This document shows, in pieces, positions 44,438 to 55,714 of a stretch of DNA of 64,000 bases. The notes under the pieces were generated by a model. It had not been told where the DNA came from, did no database searches, and was given only the letters and a program-made list of their open reading frames with translations. Both the position numbers and the translations under genes were made by a program. Source of the DNA: Telopea speciosissima (Eukaryota; Streptophyta; Magnoliopsida; Proteales; Proteaceae); assembly GCF_018873765.1 (NCBI RefSeq), contig NC_057924.1:4092001-4156000 (forward strand), given 5' to 3'. How positions within the stretch are numbered: the first letter of the stretch is position 1; each line of letters begins with the position of its first letter.

Positions 44438-46786
44438 AGAGCCATGAATCCTGCAAATCATCTAATTCATGGTTGGTGGGGGGGGGGGGGCACCTCATGG
44501 CGAGTCTACCTAATGATTGGTCAATTCCCCTTGTTTCTTCTACATATATATTTTGAATTAACCCTGCAGGTTGTGAAGATGATGAACGAAGATGGGGTTC
44601 TGTGGCTATTGAGAGTTGGTCCTATTTTGGGCTATTGATCTCCTTTTAGGGTTCTTCAGCCAGCGAATTGTATGTGTGTATCATAAAAGGATTTGGTTAT
44701 AGAGGTAGTGTCTGCGAATTTCCTACCTGCTGATCGTTATTTTTATTTTTATGTAATGATGATGCAAGAGATTCTGCCCTTCTTGCTCTTGCCAGGTTAT
44801 ACTTTCCCTAGTTGAGGCATTCAAATTTGCTCGGTTAGAATGAAATTGTAAGGCAGTGTTTGTACATAACCTCTCTTTGTCTCTCACACGCAAACTAACA
44901 GAGAACGTTTCATCTCCCTTCCTGACGCACAACCAAGTGCTAGAACTGGAGCATACAAGAGCACTTCATCAGAGAAATGGCTGCAAGCATAGTATAAAGC
45001 TCTAAACTGTAAATAGACAACAGTAAATTGATCACGACTTAAGATGTATTAACTTAACTTGTGATTGACAAATAGGTTTTGTGCTTTGTTGGCTTGTTCC
45101 TGCTGTTTCTGATCTGTTCTAGCTTTGTGGTTACGAGGACTAGTTACGGCGAGCAAGGGATTTGCCAAGGCTGACATGCTTGACCTACTTCTTTAATCTA
45201 AACTTAAACCAAGTACACTTTAGATTGATAGAGAAGTAGGATCATTTTGAGCTTAACCCTTTGGTAGATGATTGACAGTGGGAATGTGTTAACTGTTCAA
45301 ACATTGTTGATGTAGAAAAGCCTTCACTCGAGATAAGAAAAAGAAAAGGTTTAGGATAGGTTGGCCACGTAGCCAAGATATGGAAATCTTGGATTCTCTT
45401 AGCACAGAGCGGAATTGAAAAAACTTTGGTTCTAAGCCTCTGAATGTCCTCCAGAACACAATGATCTTCACCAGGGATAGCAGAACAGTCATCATTGACA
45501 GCTTGAAACAAAGCTTGACAAAATCCAAATGAGGGTAAAGATGCCTGAGGCCCAGACTAAAGCAAAACATAAGAGCGTTCTTAAATGGTGCTGGTAGAAG
45601 TTAGGGGTGTAAATGAATAGTCGAAATCCGTTTTCGAATCTGGGTCCGTATCCGTTTAGCACCATCCGAATTCATCCGAAAGTTAAACGGATGCGGATAT
45701 GGATAGACTGTAGTTATTTGAAAAGCTAGATTTATATGTAAATGGATAAAATATCCGTATCTGTATCCGTTTAGCACTATCCGAATCCGTCAGAAAGCTA
45801 ATCGGATGCGGATGCGGATGCGGATAGCATTATCCGAGCCGAATCCGATCCGTTTACATCCCTAGTTGAAGTAGACTAAAGGCAGCATTGCGAATACAGA
45901 TTCCACAATGCCTAGTCGTCTATGTTAAAGTTAGAACTAAGTGTCATTGGCTCATGGCTTTGTTGTTAAATGTGAATTGTCGCTTGGTTGTGAGTTTCTG
46001 AGGTTGTTAGTCTGAACACCCTGCACGCACATCCCAGCTTTCTTTCTATCCATAGCCTCATCTGTTCATCTGTAACTGAGGAATGGAGGAATTGAGGAAT
46101 TGAGAATAGAGGAAGAATACATGTTACATGAGTTCCGCTTCACCATTTGAAAGCCAACACAGCAGGGAAGAGTAAGAAGAGGTCTTGAAAGTAAGTTATA
46201 AGACAGGCAACCCACTCGGTAATCATTTATTTCCTGAATGGCTCAAAGTAATGTCAGTTCTGCAGCACCTTCAACATCAAACCTTTATTATTGGATTCTA
46301 TTTCTCAGCTTCAACTAATTTCAAATGAAAATGGCTAGATTCATCAACATAATGATTTTCATCATTTTTTTGGTAAAGAACATAATGATTTTAATTAAAA
46401 TTACAAAATTCCAATCTGAAATCGACCCACTATTTTAACGTCGCTACGATTGAAATTAAAGCCAACATGAAAATTTGATTCCCTGCCAATCAGCACCTAA
46501 ATAGGTGTGATCAGACTTCAACTCTCCATGCACCACCCAACTTTGAACCATCTCACCTTGGACCAATTGGTTAATCAATTAGGAAGCATGCATGTCAAAA
46601 AGCAAACTCACAAATTGGCTGATCAAAATATAGAAATACAGACACATATCTATACATACACACAAAGGGTAAGAACCAAGTTTAATTTATTGACATACTT
46701 TACAAATGTTCCCTTTGAAAACCTGTAAATACAGCCATGACAAGTGATATACTGATGGTATAACAAAATGGAAAATTATGCATGAA
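44438..46786. other. Region between two convergent genes
   Basis: Holds the PP2A B' 3' UTR (including a G-run at 44478-44489), a hAT-like MITE (45602-45864) and the 3' flank of the membrane-protein gene. At 45242-45570, minus strand, two long overlapping open frames are protein-like (DDCSAIPGEDHCVLEDIQRL) but no family was recognised. Confidence 0.45.
45602..45864. mobile_element. hAT-like MITE, TAGGGGTGTAAA end
   Basis: A 263-bp element. Left end taggggtgtaaatg, reversed right end tagggatgtaaacg. Flanking 8-mers gtagaagt (45594-45601) and gttgaagt (45865-45872) match at 7 of 8. The interior repeats atccg(t/a)atccg(t/a) and ggatgcgga words. The ends and 8-bp duplication agree with plant hAT elements. 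No coding capacity. Confidence 0.85.
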
Positions 46787-49700
46787 TCAGCTGGATGTCC
46801 TTGCACCTAATCTCTTGGAAAGCTCTTTAATGATAGGCTTCTCTTTAATTTCTTCCTCTCTTTTGACATTCCATTTCTTTGACATGTTTTCAGCCTGGAA
46901 TTAAAAGCTAGAGTTAGTTCAATTATAAAAGCAACTATCATGAAACTCAAAGTTATGATTAAGGAATGCAGTTACGATATGATTAATTATTTACTATCTA
47001 ATGCATTCCTGATTCAAAACAAAACCCCCTCACCCCCCCCCCCCCCCAAAAAAAAGAAGGGAAAGTAAACTGTTCAGCAACATACCCAAACTTGTAATGG
47101 CATGAATTGCTTCCTAACCGTCTCAAATTTGGGCTGGAGGATGTCTTTGCCTTTGGTTTTGATGTCATCACTCTGTCAGAATAACACAATTTTTCAATGA
47201 GAAGTAGAAAGAAAGATTGTACCAACAGGGAAAAGAACAGAAACAAAGAAAAAAACAAGTGGATGATATAAATAATGTCGAGAAGAATGGAAGATGCATT
47301 AGTAAAGTCAATTATAAGACTTCACCCGTCAACACTCTAAAAGATACTAAACTAAGGGACTTCTATGTCTTTTTTTTTTTTTTTTTGGAGAGGGTTGGGA
47401 GAGAACAACTATGTTAAAATTAGCTGAATGCAGATGCTTAATAATCCACGTACCTTGGACCTCCCCTTTGCAGCTTTCAACCCTAGCTTAAAGGCAATAG
47501 TGGAGTCCACTATTGCCTTTAAGCTAAATAAGATCAGCTATGATCAGGTCTGTTAGTCCTCAATGGTTGAACTCCATATCAATACATCTACGACTGAACC
47601 TATACCACCATCACCCATCAGTTGCATTGGAAAGACGAAAGCAACCACAGATCCCTTTACCCTTGGAATTACCAACTTCTCTACCTAGTTAACCAAATCT
47701 CCCAGGGAACCGCTGACAGAAATATAATTAGTAGTTAGGACTTGAACTCACTGGGGAGTATTACCTATTCACCAAAGACCCTTTGAAGTCTGTATATCAA
47801 TTGGAAAAGTTCACAAATCACATTCTTCATTCTCCTTTAGTGTATTTATTTTTTTCAATCAAAACACACATTCAATTTTTTCTGTCCTTCAAATGATTAA
47901 ATATTTACTATCTAGCATTTCTTCATTTAAAAATAAATCTACCACATTCAACAATTCAAGACCTAATTAATATATCAAATCAGTATTAACGGAGATTTCT
48001 TTTTCATTTGAAACACATACCAGAAATTGGGTGGCAATTGTTGATCCAGCCTGGCTTATATTAACCCTTAGAGTGGGCTTTTGATACCAGCCTCATCAAT
48101 AATCAAGATGCCGCACCAACCAACTCAACTCAGCCTTATCCCAACTAAATGGGGTCAGCTAATGGGGCACCAACCAGCCAATATCAATACCCTTCCTAGA
48201 CTGACTGAACCTGCTCGGTTTCCCCCCCCCCAAAAAAAAATTTTCTAATTTTCTGTAACTATGAAAGTGTGAAACTAAAATTAAGAAGTCCTTAAGAAGA
48301 TTATACAGATCACCTAAACTTGCCCCATAATTATTGAACTGGGTAGCCATCCCTCCATTTTTAGTAATCAGACAAGTTCAGGCAGTGCATGTAGCCAGAC
48401 CGGCCTATTCCCTTGGTCAGCCTGGAGAGAACCTGCCCAATTTTCAATCCTAACTAGTAATCACAATATAAGCAAAGCAATGCATCACGATAAAATCAAC
48501 TTTTCTGCAACACCATCAATATCAACATATTTGAGGAATCTACAATGGGAACGGTTCCGGTTTGTTGAGAAACAACAATGCCCAATATGTAGATCCTGCA
48601 CCCAAGCGAATTGATACAAAATATTGACCATTTAACATTATCCTTTTCAACTTATCAGTGGAACAATAAAAAATATTCTTTTCAACTTGATTAACATTCT
48701 CCTGTTTCATTAAATGAAGAAGTCACACACACAATACAGGAGGAATTTGAAGCCAAATAAGTAAATTAACACAAGGTTTACTTACATTGTGCAGCTCTAG
48801 CTTGGAGGCTATCAGTGCAAATGTTAAAGTGGACCCACCAAAGACAAGCGCAGTGGCAACAAAAAATGCCATTCCAACTACAAGACAAAACACCTTCTGT
48901 TACAAGAAGCCTAACGGCATACTACCACTGGATACAGAAAATATCAACCATGAACATTCAACCAATTTTGGGAGAAGAAGAAGAAGAAGACCAAAACATT
49001 ATTCGAATCAAACAAACTGCTAGCTAAACTAATTGAAATATTGTGTTAATAAAAATTATTGTTCTGGAACTTATCTCTTTATCCTTTTTGAAAAACAAAA
49101 TACACATGAGTCCAATAACTGAAACTTCCTTTGTTAGGTATGACCAGAGTATTCTAAATAGAAAAGAACACCAAGAATACGTTTTGGAATGAATAAATTG
49201 GTAGCTAAACCAATATCAGATTGGTATTTAAAGGATGAAAATTATAAAATGTTAGTGCTTTAAAAAGCCAAATGGTACATAGCCTACCTTAGGTAATATA
49301 TATATACATAGCCAAATGGCAAATAGGAAGTTTCCAAGTTCGTGCCCAGGTACAAGCCAACCGAACCGCCTGCGAAGATACTTTTTTGTATGTTCTCTTT
49401 TTTTTCCCTAAGCGGACAAAGCAAGAAAATGGATGCGTTAGCGCCCATGCAAGAAAGCATCAGACAAAGCACGCTAGCTGATCGTAGACACCCGCCCTGC
49501 CTGGGACAAAGAAGAAACTCCCTCAGCGAACAAGCAACTTCTGAGCCCCAATTTGAGTAAAGCGTGCCCCCTGTTCTTCAGTGTTGGTCAGGCCTTTTCT
49601 TTGCTAGGTTGGGTGCTTGTAGATCAGCTTTACTCTGACCAAGTGCTTGGTTGCATGGGGCAGCACGCCTTCAATTCTTCGATATATTTCTTGCTGGAAA

Positions 49701-52700
49701 TATCCCTGATCCCATTGATAACGAGTGGGCCCAAATAATTCAATTGGGAAGTTGCTGAACCATACCACATAGTTCCAGCAACAACAAAGGCTGCAAAAAA
49801 GACAACAGAGATACTACTGGAAAGTACAGTTTCAATGTTGCCCATACGTAATCCTTTGTATAGACGTTGGGGCTATCGGACAGGAAGATGGAATAGGCCC
49901 ACTAATATGCCCAATGTCCCTGCTGAAATATGATGAGAGGCTATTCCTAACGGAACAAAAGGAATACATGCCTCCTTACCATATTCATTTTCACAAACTC
50001 AGTATGAATCTTCTCTTTCTTTTTCCCTCCTTTTTTACTCATTTTTCTCCACCTTCTAAATGCCCAAGCAACAAATTACATTCATGCACCATACTTGGAG
50101 GGGGTTCCTATTCTTTTCCACATGCTTTCCACGCAAACAAGATTTTCTTCTCCTTAAACTTCATATTATGTATCATTTTCTGTTAGTCCATACAGGAAAA
50201 GTCTGTCCAACCTTTTTTATTTTTCCCTGTAACTCTGCTACCCTCTGTTAAAAGCGAAAAGCCTTCATATGCAGTGGCACAAGCAAGGGAATGAAGGAAA
50301 ACCCAACCCAATTCTCTCCCCCCCCCGGTCTGAAAAAAACATAAAGAAACACCACAAAGGAAACAGGAGATGAATTGAACATATATATAGACATTTCTTA
50401 AGAAGCACTTCCCTGAAATATGTAAGAAAAGCAATTAAATCAAATTTCAATGAAAATACCAATTGGTTAACAAAGAAGAGAGTAAATTCACAAAATTCTT
50501 TAAAACTCAACTCATTATAAAGCAGAACCTGAACAATTAGTGTCATATAATATTGTCAAGCATCCAAAACATGAAAATCACTGGTGAACCCCTCTCATTA
50601 CCACTCAGAAAATTCTCCTACACATCTTTCTACAGAAATAAGATAATACATTCCAAGACAGTTATAGACTTACAGTGGTTTAAGTTATTAGGTGGAGAGG
50701 CCCAACTGATATGATAAGGCATCCAAAGTCTAAGAGTTTTCTAACATGGGATTATTCCCAACAGACAATGGAGTGTTTTGTAAGGGTATTTATGTAATAT
50801 CCCTTTATATGTTCTAATATAATCCTACTTGTATTAATGCCCAGGCTGTGAGGGGCAATTTAGTAATTAGTCCATCTGACCTAAACCCTAGTTTTCCTAT
50901 ATATACTGTGGAGGCAGCATGCAGGTATTCCAAACTAGATACTCAGGGTGTAATGCTTTAAGCTAACACGGTGACACCGTGAATCAGTTAGATTATTCTA
51001 AACTGATTGGTAGTCTCATGTATGCAATGAGTTGCACTAGGCCGGACATAGCCTTTACGGTAGGCATCTGAGTCGTTTCACTAGTAATCCTGGAAAAGAG
51101 CATTGGGATGCCCTATCGAGGCTGATGAGATACCTTAAGGGTACTCAAGGTTATGCTTTATGTTATAATGGACATCCTCCAACTTTGGAAGGATATTTGA
51201 TGCATCTTGGTGCTCAGATTTGGGAGACAGCAGATCCACCGGTGGTTATGTATTTACACTAGGAGGAGCAGGCTGTAGCATGGAAATCCAAAAGCAGACT
51301 AGTATTGCTCTGTCATCTATGGAATCGGAACTTTATGCTCTAGCTTCGGGAGATGAAGCAGAGTGGATAAAGGATCGATCATGGATATTCCATTGAGGAG
51401 TTTTAAGTTAAACTCTATATCTATATTCTGTGATAATCAAGCAACCAAGACGATTGTGAATAACTCACTCTTTAATGGTAAGAGGAGACACATCAGGCTG
51501 AAACAGGCTATGCTGAATTATAGAACAGAACAAGGGATTATCACTTTGATTGATGTGAGATCGAAGGATAATACGGCGAGATGCCCTTACAAAGGGATTG
51601 AACAAAGATCGAACATTCAAAACTACGGGGAGATGGGGTTAAAGACCATTTAGTCGGTCTTAACCTAACCCGATATTATTTTGAATTATCGAATCTCATC
51701 TAGCCTTGGTAAGCATTCGGGACAGTTTACATGTTTCGGATAACTTAGTTAGGTTACTAAGTATGGGGGTTTGTGAAACCATTCCAAACTTGATGGGGTA
51801 GCAAATTTTCATGTGAAGTCTCCTTACTTTGTTATTCCACAAAGGAATATGGGAAATGTCGATATGTTTCAATGATATTGTGCTAGTCTTTATGTCATTC
51901 CAAATTTGATGACATGTCTTTCATAGTATGGTGTACCATTCCAAATTTGATGATACAACATAAATCTATGACTGATATGACGAATACGATATTCCAAATG
52001 GAAACATGGTATGGTCCTTATGATAGAGACTATATAGGATCGAGTTCTTGTAAAGAAACTTGATGATGATGCTTATTGTTTTTTGATTTACCTTGACCAT
52101 ATATGAAATGTACTAAGTTCTTATTGTTGAACTAGATACTATTGTGCAAATGATTGAATTCATAATATCTTATGAAATTCATATTTGACAAATTACAGAG
52201 AATGGCGAAGATGGAGGAGAACGGTTGAATCGGATCTCGATGAGGATGACTTACTTGATGAGTAAAGTCACATGGATTGCAAGGACTTTTCCTTTTGATT
52301 ATTTCTTTTGGTTTAGCCACTTGCATGTGGAACTTCGGATTTATTGTTGGGTTTAGTTTTGATCTAAAACCTTTGTTTTATTTCTTGAAGTTTACTTATT
52401 TCTTATTTGATTTATTGGATTATTGATATTCAATTTATATTGATTCAATTACTGATTGAACAATGGTTCCTATACATGTGTAATGGATATATGTAGAACA
52501 TAGGAGGAGATTGTAAGGGTATTTATGTAATATCCCTTTATATGTTCTAATATAATCCTACTTGTATTAATGCCCAAGCTGTGAGGGCAATTTAGTAATT
52601 AGCCTATCGACCTAAACCCTAGTTTTCCTATATATATCTATTGGAGGCAGCGATGCAGGTATTCCAACTAGATACTCGGGGTGTAATGCTTTAAGCAACC

Positions 52701-53784
52701 TTGTGCTTAAAACCCTAACCCTAACATGTTTTACCTAATAATGAGCCAACTTGATTCATATGAGAAAGTAGCGATTCACTAGCAGCTCTAATGGTTCAAA
52801 TTTACTTTGAAACACTGGAACATAAGCCATTAGATATATTCTCAAAATTTTTAAAAATGCTTCATCTATATATTTAGGAATATGTGCACTGTGAACGTGG
52901 ATAAACTGAGAAATCTCAAGTGAAGATAATCAAGCGGAAACAAGATAAACCTACTTCGTGAGAGCCCTTCAGCTGCGGCCTTCAATTTCTCAGCGTTAAC
53001 AGGAGTATACCCGTCACGACGTAACCTATTGGCTGTCGAGGCTAAATTGGAGTGTTCTGTGTAAGGCAATTCCCATCTGCACGAAATAGCATATTATGAA
53101 CCCAGATAATTATTTTCCGGTTTTCTTTTTCTTTTAGAATTTTCCTCCTATCTTCAGTAAAAGCTATAATTAAATGCCAGGAATCATGGAAAATTGCAGA
53201 CGCAAGAGGAAAGGCAATGAGCTCAAATTCATGAAAACTGGAAGCCAAGGAGTTTGATTCACAGATTGCCACGACCAAGAAACGAAATTGAAGAAATAAA
53301 CATTGTCGGGACAAACGAGCAATAAATCAAATTCAAATAAAATCAAGCTGAAATACAATCTCACAGATACCCATGAGGGAAAAAGAAAGAAAGAAAGAAA
53401 GTAAGAAACGAACCTTTTGGGGCCAAAGGTGACCTGGGGGAGAGAAACGTAAGCGCGAAGAGGGTTGAGAGCATCGGCGGAGACAGAAGGTGCCTTGTTG
53501 GGATCGGCACGAAGAGCCCATTTGGAAGCGGTGTAGAGAGAAGAATCAGAGGAGGAGGGTTGGTCGAATAGCTTCCAAGGCAACGAATGTCTGAGAACCT
53601 CAGGAAGAACGTCTGCTTTAGCTTCCTCATCAACAATCAAAGAAGAAGAAGAAGAATTGGAAGAGGAAGAGGGGAGCTTATTGTTTATCTTATTCTTCTG
53701 GGCAAGACGTCCTGCGGCATTTTTGGATTCCTGTAAGAAGTAAGAACCTTCTGCGCTTGCCAATCTCCCTGCCAAGAAACTCAT
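46787..53784 (-). CDS. Conserved plant membrane protein of unknown function
   Basis: Five exons on the minus strand: 53784-53414, 53076-52955, 48877-48786, 47172-47086 and 46894-46787. All introns are GT-AG and in phase, giving 259 residues. The N terminus ([20 protein letters not shown]) is Arg/Ser/Ala-rich with few acids and could be an organelle-targeting helix. A Ser-rich linker follows, then conserved [17 protein letters not shown] and [16 protein letters not shown] blocks. One predicted membrane span lies at about residues 166-190 ([14 protein letters not shown]). The rest is a basic coiled tail, [20 protein letters not shown] recall similar uncharacterised plant proteins, but know no function. 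Intron 2 (4.1 kb) holds a deleted Copia element and plastid-derived DNA; intron 3 holds a perfect hairpin. The start is the first ATG and opens the conserved frame. Confidence 0.88.
47484..47526. repeat. Perfect 20-bp hairpin with 3-nt loop
   Basis: tagcttaaaggcaatagtgg, loop agt, then its exact reverse complement ending at 47526. It lies in intron 3 of the membrane-protein gene. With no mismatch in 20 pairs it would be stable as RNA on either strand. Confidence 0.95.
49675..49970 (-). pseudogene. psbB: Plastid psbB (CP47) fragment in nuclear DNA
   Basis: On the minus strand the sequence follows photosystem II CP47: GIASHH, AGTLGIL.GLFH.., then [20 protein letters not shown], then [19 protein letters not shown]. 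After a one-base deletion it continues in another frame ([19 protein letters not shown]). An in-frame TAG precedes the PQRL part. It covers only about 100 codons of a gene of roughly 500, so it is a dead transfer. It lies in intron 2 of the membrane-protein gene. The adjoining 49340-49674 looks unlike nuclear intron DNA and may be mitochondrial. Confidence 0.88.
50779..52726 (+). mobile_element. Internally deleted Ty1/Copia LTR retrotransposon
   Basis: A 215-bp 3' LTR (52512-52726; tgtaagggtatttatg to ccctaaca) and a 5' LTR copy cut short at about 50963. The 5-bp target duplication tgttt is perfect (50774-50778 and 52727-52731). The polypurine tract aggaggagat precedes the 3' LTR. Between them lies only the 3' end of pol: reverse transcriptase tail ([20 protein letters not shown]), then RNase H ([20 protein letters not shown] and [16 protein letters not shown]) with at least two frameshifts. 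Gag, protease and integrase are gone, and the deletion also removed the LTR end and primer site. It sits antisense to the host gene in intron 2. Confidence 0.9.
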
Positions 53785-54255
53785 TCTTTTTTGGGTTCTC
53801 CTTCCTCTTCTCTTGTTTCGTCTTTTACTTGTGTTCAGAATTGACTTCTGAAAACAGTTTGTTCTAATTCTAGGAAGAAACTTCTAAAAATATCTAAATT
53901 TTGTTGAGAACAATTAGTTCCAATTCTAAACCCTCGAAGACTTTAACCATTAGATCAAACTTGGCTCTCAAGGATCCTTAAAATTAGTTTGCTTTGCACA
54001 AAATTTCGATCGAATTATTGGAAAGGAGTGTCGAAATTTAATACGTTCACTGGGTTGTTCATTTGAACAAACATTGGTAATTACTGACTTTTTTTATTCC
54101 ATTTTAGCTTACGCTAATCATTCCTCTCATGCTTCCTGACTTCCTCATTGGTAATACCTGCTACCGTCAAGATTCATGTGAGTCATGATCCAAATTTGTC
54201 AACTAAAATTTTCAACCTAAGAGGGTAAACTTTAGAATTCTAACTCTCTTATTGG
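53785..54255 (-). promoter_or_regulatory. Upstream flank of the membrane-protein gene
   Basis: Directly 5' of the minus-strand ATG. CT/GA-rich leader-like sequence for about 60 bp, then AT-rich. No distinct TATA box was identified. Confidence 0.35.
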
Positions 54256-54916
54256 CAAGGGTGGCAATCGGTTCGGTTTCGGTCATTCAGTTCAGTTTTG
54301 TTTCGGTTCCATGCCTTGATGGTGTGAGCAGAAATCGAGTCGGTTCTAGAAATAAAAACCGAATTCGAACCTGCTCGGTTCAGTTTGATTACGGTTCTAA
54401 TTTAAATTTTCAATATGGGTCTAAATCGGTTCTCCGATATGATTCCAATTCGGTTCTTCAATACAGTTCCATCCTATTAGACTGTCAATTGTTGTTGTGT
54501 TGCTCTCTTATCAAGAAACTCCATTTGTATAAATAAAATGCTCACAAAATTTGAAAGGAACCAAAAATATTAATAAATAAATAAGAATCACAAGTGAGTT
54601 CTCCATTTAGATATCATATCATTCAGCTTACCTATCAATAAAGTAAGAGAAACATATCAAAATTATAGTTCCTAAAGGAAAAGCAACACCATAAAAAAGA
54701 CAAATATAGGTAGTTTGAACTAAAACCAAAATCGAACCAAATTAACGGTTTAGTTTCGGTTCAAATTGATGGTTTTTGAACTAAAACAAAAATCGAACGA
54801 AATTAAATGCTTATATACCATAACCGAAACCAAACCAAGTTTATTTGGTTTGATTTGGTTAATTTGACTCGGTTTTGGGTTCGGTATTCGGTTTCAGTTT
54901 CGTCTTGACATCCTTA
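54256..54916. mobile_element. hAT-like non-autonomous element
   Basis: A 661-bp element with a perfect 8-bp target duplication, cttattgg, at 54248-54255 and 54917-54924. Left end caagggtggcaatcgg, reversed right end taaggatgtcaagacg. Subterminal parts are rich in cggttcggtt and aaaccgaa words that can pair. No coding capacity. Confidence 0.82.
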
Positions 54917-55040
54917 CTTATTGGTCTCATAAGAAAACTAAACCTAATTTGCACGAAAAATTAAAGAAATAAAACTAAGAATTTGAATCCAAATCGGTTA
55001 GAATCAATAAAAAAAAAAAACAAAAAACCTAGAATTGGGA

Positions 55041-55714
55041 TGTTATGTGCCTAATGGTGTTCAATCTAGTGTTTGGGCGCTAGATTGGGCCCAACATAGT
55101 ATGAGATAGGTTAAAGGGCTTGATTTGTTAGCTATTGAGCTTTTGACGTATCAGTGAAATACCTGACATTTGGTATCAAAGTCGGGCATCACATCACGGA
55201 AAGGACTACCTTAGAGAAGGTCAACCTGCCAGAGTGAGAGCTACCTTATGTGAGAGCCGCCGAGGACGGCAGTTGCGGAAGCATGGTGGTCTATTATGGA
55301 ATAATTATCACCTTCAATTCGTGGACACCTCCAATTCCTCCAATTCTTCTAATAAGGGGGAGTGGACCCCACCTTGGGCAGTGTTTTTGGGCAGGAGCTA
55401 GGTGGTCGTTTCCGCCCCCATGTGAGGAATTGAAAGAGTTGGAGGGGGCAGCGAATTAGAGGGAACAATGATTAATCTATTATGTACCTAATGGGGTTCA
55501 ATTTAGTGTATAGCCACTAGATTGGGTTAGCCTAGTATGGAATAGGTTAAAAGGCTTGATTTAAAGAGCATGGTGGTGTATTATGTGCCTAATGGGGTTC
55601 GATCTTGTGTATAGACACTAGATTGGGCTAGTCTAGTATGGTATAGGTTAAATGGCTTAATTTAAATATTTCATCAGCTCTGGAGCTTTTGACATATCGG
55701 TCAAGTACCTAACA
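55041..55714 (+). mobile_element. TRIM-like element with three LTR-like copies
   Basis: LTR-like copies at 55041-55168 and 55577-55714 share ttatgtgcctaatgg(t/g)gtt, cactagattggg and gagcttttgac, and end acct(g/a)aca. The first is followed by ttggtatcaaagtcggg, close to the tRNA-iMet primer site. A third, partial copy lies at 55476-55565. The flanks tggga and tggag agree at 3 of 5 bases, so the duplication is doubtful. There is no gag or pol. Confidence 0.65.

Noticed and set aside
52708..52725. Telomere-like ccctaaccctaa
   Set aside because: Only two units, and they form the end of a Copia LTR; the chromosome clearly continues on both sides.
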